From Bacteroidota bacterium (GTDB taxonomy: Bacteria; Bacteroidota; Bacteroidia; Palsa-948): 47,999 bases of DNA. Below, piece by piece: positions 25,420 through 34,371 of this stretch (position 1 is the stretch's first letter; each line of letters opens with the position of its first letter). A program made the translations under genes and the position numbers. The DNA is taken from contig JAHEYK010000002.1 in NCBI GenBank assembly GCA_023251625.1, positions 8,636 to 56,634 on the forward strand, in the 5' to 3' direction. The notes under the pieces are model-generated. The model ran no database searches. It worked only from the letters and a program-made list of their open reading frames with translations, and was not told where the DNA came from.

Positions 25420-25476
25420 TTGATTTCCTCCATTTATATGCTCTTTCAGTAAGGTGAGTTCAGACGCTGAATTGGG

Positions 25477-25507
25477 TTGCATTTCCCCTGCTTTACAGAT
25501 ACATTTG
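25477..25507 (+). promoter_or_regulatory. Promoter of the glycoside hydrolase gene
   Basis: TTG at 25477-25479, a 20-base spacer and TACATTTG at 25500-25507 match the Bacteroidota consensus exactly. The ATG is 17 bases after the -7 box. Confidence 0.6.
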
Positions 25508-25524
25508 AAGAAAATAAAACCGAT

Positions 25525-27660
25525 ATGAAAAAAATCCTGGTTGTTGCATACTTTACTCTCGCTGGTGTTTGTTCTGTATGCACCGGAACAAATCTCGCAC
25601 TTAGTGCTGTAGCCTATCAGAGCAGCAGCAATTATATCCCATCTGAAGCAGGAAACTTTGCCTATGATGGAAACGTCAATACGAAATGGACCAGCAATTC
25701 GGCTCCTAACCAATGGCTTGCACTGGATCTTGGCAAGAGCTCCAATATATCCGGTATTATACTCAAACATGCATCGGCCTGCAGCTGCGATCCATCTATG
25801 TATAACCTGAAAAACTACGAGATACAAACAGCAACATCGCTTAACGGCCCCTGGACCACCAAAGGTACTTTCAGCAATGCTAATCAGGCGGCTATTACCA
25901 CACACAACATAAACTTCACAGCACAATATGTCCGTTTATATGTAACCAATTCAGGAATTGACCTGCATGTGCGCCTGCCGGAATTTGAAATAAATGGTTC
26001 GTATGCTGTTCCTCCGGGCACACCTTATAATTTACAGGTAACGGCTCCTACCTGCACGAATCCGAATGCAATGTTCAACTGGTCAAACCTGGGCAATGGA
26101 TGGGTATTGGATATATCCAAAACGGTGAACGGGAATTTTGATCCGAATAATTTTTACAACAAATCTGTTTCTAATATGACCACAACAACAGGGGCAACAG
26201 GATTTGTTTCGTATCTCATCAACGGACAGGTGAACACCGGTCAGGCGTTGACCTTTCAACCCGGGCAATGGTACTCCTGGAGGATATGGAACGGGAGCTC
26301 GCATACCTACGGTTCAACCTTCCAGGTACCGAACTGCAACTCTTCGGGCAGCTGCAATACTATTTACGGAATTCATTTTTGGGAATCGAGTGCAGGAAAC
26401 GTCATGAACGGAAAAAAGGGCTGGACGGTTGAAATTATAAATACCGAAGACGGAGCTAGCGGAGGCTGGGGCATCAACAATGCAAAAAACCTCATTCAGC
26501 AGGTACGGAACCAGGGCCTGTTTGAACCGATTGTTCGCATAGACAAAAACTGGGGAAAAAATATTCCGAATAACTCTGCTGACTTTACCTCGTTTGCCAA
26601 CGACTGCAAGAATGTGGTTGTGCAATTATCGCAGGCTCCCTACAATGTAAAATGGTTTACGATAGGAAATGAACCTAATCTGGCAGGAGAGAACTCAGGC
26701 AATGCAGGTAACAACGGAAAAGGTGTTCCTGCCGATGTATATGCCGCTTGTTTCAAACAATGTTATAACACGATAAAAGCAGCAGCTCCACAAACTAAAA
26801 TTATGGTTGCGGGCCCGGGCACATTTAATAATCAAGGCCCTCTCTCAACCTCCACCGGAGGAGGAGTGTATTATGATGTCTATTTTGATCGTGTGGTAAC
26901 ACAAGTGGGAAACACCTGTGACGGATATGCCATTCATGCCTACGGATCAGCAAATACACAGAGTGCAGACAATAACCTGCAAGCATCCAACAAAAATTCA
27001 AATGCCTGGGAGTTTGACTGCTTCAAAGTGTATATGACAATACTTTCAAAATATTCTTACGCCAAAACAAAAGCCGTTCATATCACCGAAACAAATACCA
27101 ACTCGCACGGCAATCAGCCGTCATCTTCGTATTATTCCGGGTGGATGCAGCAAGCGTACGCCAGAATCAACAGCTGGAACCAAACCACAGGCAACCAACA
27201 GATAGAATCGCTATGCTGGTTTGTGTATAAAGATTACGGAGGGTGGGGAAATTATTCTCTTTTGAGTCAAAATGGAAATCTCTCACAGGCCCGAAGCGAT
27301 TATAATTCCCTGACAGCAGGAACAAATTACAAACCCGTAAATTGTCCCGGAGAAACAACAACAGTTCCCGATCCCACTCTGAGGAAGGGTGATTATGAAG
27401 AACTTGGTTCGGAAGAAATAAAAATATTCCCGAACCCTGCTTCAGATGTTTTGAATATTGAAATGCCGGAGGGTATAGGAGAAATGAAAACAAGTATTCA
27501 TATTTTCAATTCGATCGGCTCCGATGTCTACTTCTCGTCTTCACCCTTATTTAACCACAAGACGTCACAAATAGATATCAGAAATTATCCTAAAGGGGTC
27601 TATTTTATTGTGATCTCATATGGAAGCCTGATCAGCTCAAAACCTTTGATTTTAGAATGA
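25525..27660 (+). CDS. Secreted clan-A-like glycoside hydrolase with discoidin domain and T9SS signal
   Basis: This 711-residue protein has a signal peptide (about 1-20), an F5/8 type C (discoidin, CBM32-like) domain (about 22-158; NFAYDGNVNTKWTS, VRLPEFEING), a small beta domain (about 165-270), and a TIM-barrel-like domain (about 280-590). The barrel carries the clan A hallmarks: WFTIGNEPN with the acid/base Glu383, and AVHITETNT with the likely nucleophile Glu522. The C-terminal 70 residues are a type A T9SS signal (IKIFPNPASDVLNIE). It should cleave a polysaccharide at or outside the cell surface. I cannot assign a GH family; no sugar transporter or SusCD pair is nearby. Confidence 0.8.
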   Translation: MKKILVVAYFTLAGVCSVCTGTNLALSAVAYQSSSNYIPSEAGNFAYDGNVNTKWTSNSAPNQWLALDLGKSSNISGIILKHASACSCDPSMYNLKNYEIQTATSLNGPWTTKGTFSNANQAAITTHNINFTAQYVRLYVTNSGIDLHVRLPEFEINGSYAVPPGTPYNLQVTAPTCTNPNAMFNWSNLGNGWVLDISKTVNGNFDPNNFYNKSVSNMTTTTGATGFVSYLINGQVNTGQALTFQPGQWYSWRIWNGSSHTYGSTFQVPNCNSSGSCNTIYGIHFWESSAGNVMNGKKGWTVEIINTEDGASGGWGINNAKNLIQQVRNQGLFEPIVRIDKNWGKNIPNNSADFTSFANDCKNVVVQLSQAPYNVKWFTIGNEPNLAGENSGNAGNNGKGVPADVYAACFKQCYNTIKAAAPQTKIMVAGPGTFNNQGPLSTSTGGGVYYDVYFDRVVTQVGNTCDGYAIHAYGSANTQSADNNLQASNKNSNAWEFDCFKVYMTILSKYSYAKTKAVHITETNTNSHGNQPSSSYYSGWMQQAYARINSWNQTTGNQQIESLCWFVYKDYGGWGNYSLLSQNGNLSQARSDYNSLTAGTNYKPVNCPGETTTVPDPTLRKGDYEELGSEEIKIFPNPASDVLNIEMPEGIGEMKTSIHIFNSIGSDVYFSSSPLFNHKTSQIDIRNYPKGVYFIVISYGSLISSKPLILE

Positions 27661-27778
27661 CCAGCCATAATATCGGAGAAATGATTTCCGGACAAAGTTA
27701 TTGATTGGGCCAATACTGTACTATCCGGCGAGGTAAATCAAGCAGAAATTCTTCAAGGCAGTTGTCCATCTTTTTGAT

Positions 27779-27786
27779 TATATTTG
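27779..27786 (+). promoter_or_regulatory. -7 element for the propeller-protein gene
   Basis: TATATTTG matches TAnnTTTG. A TTG at 27762-27764 is only 14 bases away, shorter than usual. Because it ends two bases before an ATG at 27789, the next ATG at 27822, which begins a clear signal peptide, is the better start. Confidence 0.4.
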
Positions 27787-27821
27787 AGATGCTCCCTCGC
27801 ATCACACAACTTCTGGTCTTC

Positions 27822-29741
27822 ATGCGCAGAACGAATTATCTTCGGACTATTGCCTGCCTCATTATTTGGGTTACGCCAATGATCGCTTTTACTCAAACAT
27901 TTCAACGCACCTATGGAGGCACCGGTACCGAGCGCGGATATTCTGTTATTCAGGATAGTGATGGCAATTATATTTTTTCAGGAAGTACGACTACCTCAGG
28001 TGCTGGAGGCACGGATATTTATCTTGCCAAGATAAATACAGCGGCAGTTGTAGTTTGGTCAAACGCTTTTGGTGGAGCAGGAAATGAAATTGCCTATTCT
28101 GTGGTTCAGGCTAACGATGGAGGTTATGTCATTGCAGGAAGCACTACAAGCTTCGGGGCGGGAGGATCGGATGTTTATCTGCTGAAAACCGATTCCGATG
28201 GAACTTTGAAATGGACGGCCACGTTTGGGGGAGCTGCAGATGACGAAGCTTCATGTGTGACGACCACAACCGATGGAGGATTTGCTATTACGGGATACAC
28301 TATAAGTTACGGAGCTGGTTTGAAAGATGTTTACCTGATAAAAACCAACAGCGATGCCAGCACTTTCTGGACAAGCGTTATTGGTTCAGCGAGCGATGAT
28401 GAGGCGTATTCGATAATCCAGGATACAGACGGAGGATATGTAATGTCCGGCTATACTCAGGGTTACGGTTCCGCAGGAAATGACAACGCATATGTTATCA
28501 AAACCGATAATGCAGGAGCGGTGAGTTGGACACAGGTGATCGGAGGCGGCAATGCGGACGAACTATACGACATAGTACAAAACACCGATGGAACTTATTT
28601 GGCTGTAGGAGGGACAAAAAGTGTCGGCTGTTGCGGAGTGGGTTACGAAGTCTACTTTGTTATGCTGAGCAACGCTGGTGGCATCATTTGGGACAGAGTA
28701 TTAGGTGATGATGGCAGCGGTTCTGACGAAGCAGGAACATCTCTGGTTCTTTTAAACAATGGCAGTTACGTAGTAACCGGTTACACAAAAAGTTTTGGCG
28801 CAGGAGCCAAGGATATACTGCTGACAAGAGTCTCTTTCAGTGGAGCGAGCACTACGGTGCATTGGCTGAATGCAATAGGAGGCGCAGGCGTTGATGAAGG
28901 AAAATCAGTGGTGAATACAAACGATGGAGGGTTTGCGGTAGCCGGAATTACAACCGGCTTCGGAGCCGGGGGCGATGACGTATATTTTATTAAATCAAAC
29001 AGCACCGGGTCGAGTAGCTGCAATACCTTGGCCAACTTTCTTTTTGTCGGAGTCACCGGTTTCGCAAGTACAAACGGCTCAGTTTCTGCTGCCGGCGGCA
29101 GTTCTTCAAGCGGGGGCACTGCTTCATCTGCCGCAACCAAAGTGGCCTACAATGCCTGCACCAACACAGTTCTGCCAGTAGATATGCTGCGCTTCTGGGC
29201 CATTCAGGAAGGAAATACCGTTCATTTACTTTGGTCAACAGTAACTGAACTGAACAACGATCACTTTACCGTAGAACGAAGTATAGACGCTGATCAGTGG
29301 AAAGCCATTGGAAATATTCCAGGTGCCGGAAATTCTTCTACGCAGGAAAACTACGACTTCATTGATTTTGAACCTCTTTCAAACGACCCTGCGGAAACTT
29401 TTTTCTACCGGCTCAGGCAGACTGATCGTAACGGACACAATGAATATTTTGGTCCTGTACCGGTAAGACCCGTTGCTGAAGAAGGAATTTCTTTATTTCC
29501 CAATCCGAGCGATGGGAAATTTGCAATGACCATACATGATTCCTTTGCCAAAAAAGATGGAAAGATTCTCGTGCTGGTTCGCGATATATTCGGGCGGGAA
29601 TATTATTCAAAAATAATTTTTAACAGCCGAAGCGAGGTAAGCATCGCTGTTGATCCGGAAAACAAGATCCCAGCAGGTGTCTACACCGTGATTGCTTCCA
29701 GCGATGACCAGATTTACATGAAATCTATCGTGATTTATTGA
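27822..29741 (+). CDS. Secreted seven-repeat beta-propeller protein with T9SS type A signal
   Basis: This 639-residue protein has a signal peptide (about 1-25, ending IAFTQ). Seven repeats of about 55 residues follow (about 28-420), each with a GGxGxDE-like start, a YSVIQxxDGGYVxxGxT strand pair and a DVYLxKTxxxGxxxW strand, consistent with a seven-bladed propeller. A glycine/serine-rich linker comes next. Then there is a fibronectin-like module (LPVDMLRF, NNDHFTVERS) seen in many Bacteroidota secreted proteins, and a type A T9SS domain (LFPNPSDGKFAM). It has no enzymatic motif, so binding or adhesion is more likely than catalysis. The gap before it holds no other gene. Confidence 0.78.
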   Translation: MRRTNYLRTIACLIIWVTPMIAFTQTFQRTYGGTGTERGYSVIQDSDGNYIFSGSTTTSGAGGTDIYLAKINTAAVVVWSNAFGGAGNEIAYSVVQANDGGYVIAGSTTSFGAGGSDVYLLKTDSDGTLKWTATFGGAADDEASCVTTTTDGGFAITGYTISYGAGLKDVYLIKTNSDASTFWTSVIGSASDDEAYSIIQDTDGGYVMSGYTQGYGSAGNDNAYVIKTDNAGAVSWTQVIGGGNADELYDIVQNTDGTYLAVGGTKSVGCCGVGYEVYFVMLSNAGGIIWDRVLGDDGSGSDEAGTSLVLLNNGSYVVTGYTKSFGAGAKDILLTRVSFSGASTTVHWLNAIGGAGVDEGKSVVNTNDGGFAVAGITTGFGAGGDDVYFIKSNSTGSSSCNTLANFLFVGVTGFASTNGSVSAAGGSSSSGGTASSAATKVAYNACTNTVLPVDMLRFWAIQEGNTVHLLWSTVTELNNDHFTVERSIDADQWKAIGNIPGAGNSSTQENYDFIDFEPLSNDPAETFFYRLRQTDRNGHNEYFGPVPVRPVAEEGISLFPNPSDGKFAMTIHDSFAKKDGKILVLVRDIFGREYYSKIIFNSRSEVSIAVDPENKIPAGVYTVIASSDDQIYMKSIVIY

Positions 29742-29810
29742 TTTTTCTTGCAGGATTTTCAGTAAAGTAAATTTTTCGCATACTAATTATTCTATTTCTC
29801 GAAATTATCT

Positions 29811-29818
29811 TATCTTTA
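29811..29818 (+). promoter_or_regulatory. Weak -7 element for the DUF1566 protein gene
   Basis: TATCTTTA differs from TAnnTTTG at the last base and lies 19 bases before the ATG at 29838. Confidence 0.25.
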
Positions 29819-29837
29819 TTGTGAGCAAAGAAATAAC

Positions 29838-30629
29838 ATGAATGGGATAATTAAAAAGTTGATTGTTGTTTACGTTATTGCACTTTCCGCACAGGCAACC
29901 TGCCATGCGCAGAATATTGCCATCAACACATCTGGCGCTGCCGCTAATGTTTCTGCCATGCTGGATATAGTTGCCTCAGACAAAGGCATGCTCCTGCCCC
30001 GCGTTTCACTCACCAGCAACACAGATGCAGCAACCATTTCAGGAACTGAAGCGGATGCATTGATTGTATTCAACACAAACGGCTCCATGACCAATGGAAA
30101 TGGAAAAGGATATTATTACTGGGATCTACCTACCCTGAAATGGATCTATCTCACTGCTGCTTCCAACGGGCCCGGCACCAGCGGACAAGTGTTAACCAGC
30201 CAGGGAGACGGAAATAATCCGCAGTGGACAAACGCGAGCGTTTCTAGTGGAGGAGGCGGGAATACAGGATGTGCTGCGTGCGTAACGACTATCAGTACCG
30301 CCGAACAAACAGGCCTTGCAACCTGGATCACTGCCAGAGAATATTGCAGAACTCTTGTTGAAGGGGGATATTCTGACTGGCGTCTGCCTACTTTCGAAGA
30401 AGCACTCTATTTCCTCAGTGGCACTTTTGATCCTCCGGATGGTTCCTGGATCAATGATGAAATATGGACTGCCACCGCTGCCACTCCTGTCTATGGAACT
30501 CAAACAGCAGCCACAGGCGCAACGAAGACCTCCAACAATCAGTACGTGTGGATACATGAAACGAATGGCACCTGGGGCTATGCTAATTACAACGATGCCA
30601 TCAACCCCGGATGCCGCTGCGTTAGGTAG
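29838..30629 (+). CDS. Exported DUF1566 (Lcl-like) domain protein
   Basis: This 263-residue protein has a signal peptide (about 1-25, ending TCHAQ). Its N-terminal module (about 26-105; VSAMLDIVASDKGMLL, GYYYWDLPTLKWIYL) closely parallels the N-terminus of the S74 solenoid protein at 15129-18269. A glycine/serine linker follows, then a C-terminal DUF1566 domain (about 160-263; AREYCRTLVEGGYSDWRLPTFEE, EIWTATA). DUF1566 resembles the FGE/C-type-lectin-like group and is usually found in surface-exposed bacterial proteins. Four cysteines (CAAC and CRC) may form disulphides. It has no T9SS signal. The role is unknown; surface attachment or binding is inferred. Confidence 0.72.
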   Translation: MNGIIKKLIVVYVIALSAQATCHAQNIAINTSGAAANVSAMLDIVASDKGMLLPRVSLTSNTDAATISGTEADALIVFNTNGSMTNGNGKGYYYWDLPTLKWIYLTAASNGPGTSGQVLTSQGDGNNPQWTNASVSSGGGGNTGCAACVTTISTAEQTGLATWITAREYCRTLVEGGYSDWRLPTFEEALYFLSGTFDPPDGSWINDEIWTATAATPVYGTQTAATGATKTSNNQYVWIHETNGTWGYANYNDAINPGCRCVR

Positions 30630-30692
30630 AATTTTTCCTGCTATTCTTCTTTCTTAGTTCCCTCAGTAGGGTGAATCCTTCTCATCATTCAA

Positions 30693-30723
30693 TTGTTTTT
30701 CCTCTCCCTTCACCGTACATTTG
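30693..30723 (+). promoter_or_regulatory. Promoter of the cysteine-rich protein/protease operon
   Basis: TTG at 30693-30695, a 20-base spacer and TACATTTG at 30716-30723 match the consensus exactly, with the same spacing and -7 sequence as the promoter at 25477-25507. Confidence 0.6.
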
Positions 30724-30770
30724 AAACAGGAAGAGATCAAACCACTTAACCATTCATAAAATCCACAAAC

Positions 30771-32552
30771 ATGAAAACATCTTTACGAATTTTATTTTTT
30801 GCATTCGTTATACAGGGGTTGGCTGTAAATTTTTCTTTTGCCCAGCTTAATGGCTCATGTGCAGCGATCATTTACGGACAAAACAAGGTTTGCCCAAGCG
30901 GGTGTACCACTCTCAACGCTCAGTTTGGCAGTTCTGCCCTCTGTACAAATGTTACCTATCAATGGGCTCCTGGAGGACAAACCACTTCTTCGATCGTTGT
31001 GTGTCCTAAAGCAACCACCACCTATACTGTAAATGCCTGCTGTACAAGCCCCAATCCCTGCTGCGATACGGCAGTTTTTACTGTGATGGTGGCACCCACA
31101 ATGACCGTAGCTATAACCGGGCCAAACACCGTTTGCGCAGGGCAAGGCAGCAGCTTGTGTGCAGGAAGCGGACTTACGGGTGTTACCTATTTATGGGTGC
31201 CCGGTGCACAAACAACCAATTGTATTTATGCATCTCCATCTGTTACCACTACGTATACCGTAACTCTCACCAATCAACTTGGCTGCACAGCCATCGATTC
31301 ATTTAAATTAAATGTGATCAACTGCAATGTATCCCCCTGCACTGCTTCTATCACCGGAAAAACACAAGTTTGTTCGGGCGGATGCACCACGCTCAATGCC
31401 GGGTTCAGCACTTCGCTCAACTACTCTTCTTTAACCTATCAATGGATGCCGGGAGGGCAAACCACCTCTTCCATTGTTGTGTGCCCGACTGCTGCGACCT
31501 CTTATTCTGTAGTGGTGTGTTGCATAAGCATCCCCAATAATTGCTGCGATACAGCATCTATCAGCGTAAGTATTTCTCTTCCACCTGTTGTAAAAATTTC
31601 AGGGCCCGATACGATTTGCTCCGGGCAGGGAACCAACCTTTGCGCAAATACAGGTGTGAGTTATTTGTGGATGCCCGGAAATCTGACCACGTCCTGTATC
31701 AATGCATCTCCATCTGCAACTACCACCTATACAGTGATTATTACGGATGCAAATGGTTGCAGCGGAATGGACACATTCAGGTTAAATGTCAAAACCTGCA
31801 CCAGCACAGGATGTGTGGCTTCGATATACGGACAAAATAAGATCTGTGCCGGCAGCTGCACTACATTAAATGCCTGGCTCAGTTCAAACATCAACTGCAC
31901 ATCCACCACGTATATCTGGTCTGCCGGAGGGCAAACAACTTCTTCTATTGTGGTATGTCCTACTTCCACCACCACGTATATGGCTATGATCTGCTGCAAC
32001 GGAAGCAGTTCAAGCTGCTGCGACTCTGCATCTTTCACGGTGATCGTAATGCCTTCACCAACAGTCACCGTGCTCGGGCCTACTTCCATTTGTGCCGGAC
32101 AAACCGCAACGCTGTGTGACGGCAGTGGTAATCTTGGGTTCACCTATTCCTGGATGCCGGGAGGACAAACAACCAATTGCATTACAGACGCACCCTCTAG
32201 TACAACAACCTACACGCTGACATTAACCGGCCCCAATGGATGCGTTAGCAGCACCACACACATGCTGACAGTGATCAATTGCACAACCGATATGATGGAA
32301 AATGTTTTATCCAACCAGATAAACATTTTCCCAAATCCTTTCAGCGATCAAACAACTATACACATCTTCAATGCTCAGGTTATTCCTTCCGAGCTTTGCA
32401 TTTACAACCTGCTTGGGGTTGAAGTAAAAAGGATCCATCTGGAGAATGTTGAAACAACGATCTCCCGCGAAAATTTATCCTCCGGAATATATTATTACAG
32501 GCTATCACAACAAGGAAGGAGCATGGGGAACGGAAAACTGGTGATTGAATAA
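30771..32552 (+). CDS. Cysteine-rich Ig-like repeat protein with T9SS type A signal
   Basis: This 593-residue secreted protein has a signal peptide (about 1-24), three tandem double modules of about 160 residues each, and a type A T9SS domain (INIFPNPFSDQTTI). Each double module holds two PKD/Ig-like units: one beginning ASIYGQNKICAGSCTTLNA with a GGQTTSSIVVCP core and ending in a double-cysteine pair such as CCTSPNPCCDTA, and one with GPxTICxGQ and ATTTYTVTLT. The double cysteines are conserved in all three copies, so disulphide stabilisation outside the cell is likely. It is followed 17 bases later by a subtilisin-like protease gene, probably in the same transcript. Confidence 0.78.
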   Translation: MKTSLRILFFAFVIQGLAVNFSFAQLNGSCAAIIYGQNKVCPSGCTTLNAQFGSSALCTNVTYQWAPGGQTTSSIVVCPKATTTYTVNACCTSPNPCCDTAVFTVMVAPTMTVAITGPNTVCAGQGSSLCAGSGLTGVTYLWVPGAQTTNCIYASPSVTTTYTVTLTNQLGCTAIDSFKLNVINCNVSPCTASITGKTQVCSGGCTTLNAGFSTSLNYSSLTYQWMPGGQTTSSIVVCPTAATSYSVVVCCISIPNNCCDTASISVSISLPPVVKISGPDTICSGQGTNLCANTGVSYLWMPGNLTTSCINASPSATTTYTVIITDANGCSGMDTFRLNVKTCTSTGCVASIYGQNKICAGSCTTLNAWLSSNINCTSTTYIWSAGGQTTSSIVVCPTSTTTYMAMICCNGSSSSCCDSASFTVIVMPSPTVTVLGPTSICAGQTATLCDGSGNLGFTYSWMPGGQTTNCITDAPSSTTTYTLTLTGPNGCVSSTTHMLTVINCTTDMMENVLSNQINIFPNPFSDQTTIHIFNAQVIPSELCIYNLLGVEVKRIHLENVETTISRENLSSGIYYYRLSQQGRSMGNGKLVIE

Positions 32553-32569
32553 CAAAAAATAAAAATAGT

Positions 32570-34273
32570 ATGAAAAAAATATATTTATTCCTGATTTCAT
32601 TGCAGGCACTGGCACAGGCAGGCATCTCTCAGGCACAAACATTTCGCGAAAAATATTTTGCGGAAGGAGAGATCATCGTGATGCTGCACTCTAACAGCGA
32701 TGCAGAACGTTTTTCCTTCTCATTTCAAACGATGAACGGAGTTCAGACAAAATTGGGTGGTGCTGAACTGCTTTCAAAGGACATGCATTGCTGGTTGTTT
32801 CATTTTGATGCTTCAGCGATAGATGCCGGAGCGATGTTGGAAGCTGCGAACAGCAGCCCTTTCGTACAGCTTGCTCAGTTGAACCATTACGGAGTGCAGG
32901 AAAGATATGTTCCGAATGATCCTGACTATCCGGATCAATGGGCGCATCACAATCATGGGCAGGATACCTATTACCCCAACACAACAGGAGACATGCAAAC
33001 GCAGGAAGCATGGGATATCAGTACCGGAAACAACGGTGTTACTTCCAGCGGAGATACCATGGTGGTGGCTGTGATTGACGGGGGGATAAAATATGCTCAT
33101 GAGGATCTGAACTATTTTGTGAACTATCATGAAATTCCGGGCAATGGAATTGATGATGACGGAAACGGGTATAAGGATGACATCAACGGATATGATGGAG
33201 TGAATAACGATATGAGTGTTGCCAGCAGCGATCATGGAACCCATGTTTCAGGAATTATTGGTGCTATCGGAAACAATGGCAAAGGGGTTGCAGGAATTTG
33301 CTGGGGAGTAAAAATATTGCCGATACAAGGGCTATATAGTGGAAGCGCAAGCAATAGCCAGAAAGAATCTACCGTGCTGCGCTCGTACGGATATGTACTG
33401 GCAATGCGTAAACTTTATAACAGTACCCATGGAACCAAAGGGGCATTTATAGTTGCAACCAACTCTTCTTTTGGTGTTGACAATGGCAAGCCTGCCCAAT
33501 TCCCGTTGTGGTGTGCATTTTACGATTCGCTCGGCCTGGCCGGAATTTTAAATGCGACATCCACTACCAATAACCAGGTGGATGTGGATGCGGTAGGTGA
33601 TATTCCTACCGGATGTACAAGCCCCTACATGATCGGAGTGGGGAGAACAAATCCGGATGACACTCAATCAGCAGGATGGGGAACCACCTCCGTAGATCTG
33701 GGCGCTCCGGGCTTTTGGATCTATTCTACAAGTGCGTATAATCCTCCGTATGTTAAAATGACCGGCACCTCCATGTCATCGCCTGCCGTTGCAGGGGCCA
33801 TAGCGTTGATGTATTCCACGGCCTGCACACAGATGATGAGCGACTACAAATTAAATCCGGGAGCTATTGCATTGCAAATGCGTAATTATCTGCTGAGCAG
33901 CGTAGACACATCATCCATCCTGAAGCCAAAATATGCTTCCGGAGGAAGATTAAATATTTACAACGCGTTGGTTGCTGTGCAGGGGTATAACTGTTTGGGA
34001 ACCGGAGTTCACGAGCATACAGATATGGGAATTCATTCGGTTTACCCCAATCCTGCTTCCTCTGCCCTGTTCGTGGATTTTTGGCACTATGAGAACCAAA
34101 AAATAAACATGGAAGTATATGATGTGTTGGGAGAAAAGATATTGGAAGATAATTTGCCTCCCTTAAAAGAAAAAGCAGTTCTGAATATTTCTAAACTGGC
34201 AGCCGGATATTATATGTTAAAAATATTTGACGAAAAAGGGAACTGCTCTGTGAAAAAATTTGTGAAAGAGTAA
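32570..34273 (+). CDS. Secreted subtilisin-like (S8) serine protease with T9SS type A signal
   Basis: This 567-residue protein has a signal peptide (about 1-22), an N-terminal propeptide-like region (about 25-110), a subtilisin domain (about 118-475) and a type A T9SS domain (SVYPNPASSALFVDF). The catalytic triad is complete: Asp170 in VVAVIDGG, His222 in SSDHGTHVSG and Ser401 in MTGTSMSSPAVAGA. The oxyanion-hole Asn expected before the DVDxxGDxP segment is not obvious: the stretch reads LNATSTTNNQ where related proteases have an Asn in an A-x-x-N pattern. It could still be active, perhaps with an altered rate. It may process its operon partner or other exported proteins, which is inference. 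Confidence 0.87.
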   Translation: MKKIYLFLISLQALAQAGISQAQTFREKYFAEGEIIVMLHSNSDAERFSFSFQTMNGVQTKLGGAELLSKDMHCWLFHFDASAIDAGAMLEAANSSPFVQLAQLNHYGVQERYVPNDPDYPDQWAHHNHGQDTYYPNTTGDMQTQEAWDISTGNNGVTSSGDTMVVAVIDGGIKYAHEDLNYFVNYHEIPGNGIDDDGNGYKDDINGYDGVNNDMSVASSDHGTHVSGIIGAIGNNGKGVAGICWGVKILPIQGLYSGSASNSQKESTVLRSYGYVLAMRKLYNSTHGTKGAFIVATNSSFGVDNGKPAQFPLWCAFYDSLGLAGILNATSTTNNQVDVDAVGDIPTGCTSPYMIGVGRTNPDDTQSAGWGTTSVDLGAPGFWIYSTSAYNPPYVKMTGTSMSSPAVAGAIALMYSTACTQMMSDYKLNPGAIALQMRNYLLSSVDTSSILKPKYASGGRLNIYNALVAVQGYNCLGTGVHEHTDMGIHSVYPNPASSALFVDFWHYENQKINMEVYDVLGEKILEDNLPPLKEKAVLNISKLAAGYYMLKIFDEKGNCSVKKFVKE

Positions 34274-34371
34274 TTATTCTATCACCCCATTTTCAGCACA
34301 ACAACTTTAGCCATTAGGCAGGCATGTAAGCAGTTCTTAAAAGGTACCGTTTAAAATTGGAAGATGGGCAC

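Noticed and set aside
27661-27821. Short reading frame extending the propeller protein upstream to 27705
   Set aside because: It starts at a TTG, lacks signal-peptide character and runs through the promoter region.
34274-34371. Possible terminator between the convergent protease and surface-protein genes
   Set aside because: I could find no stem followed by a T-run on either strand.
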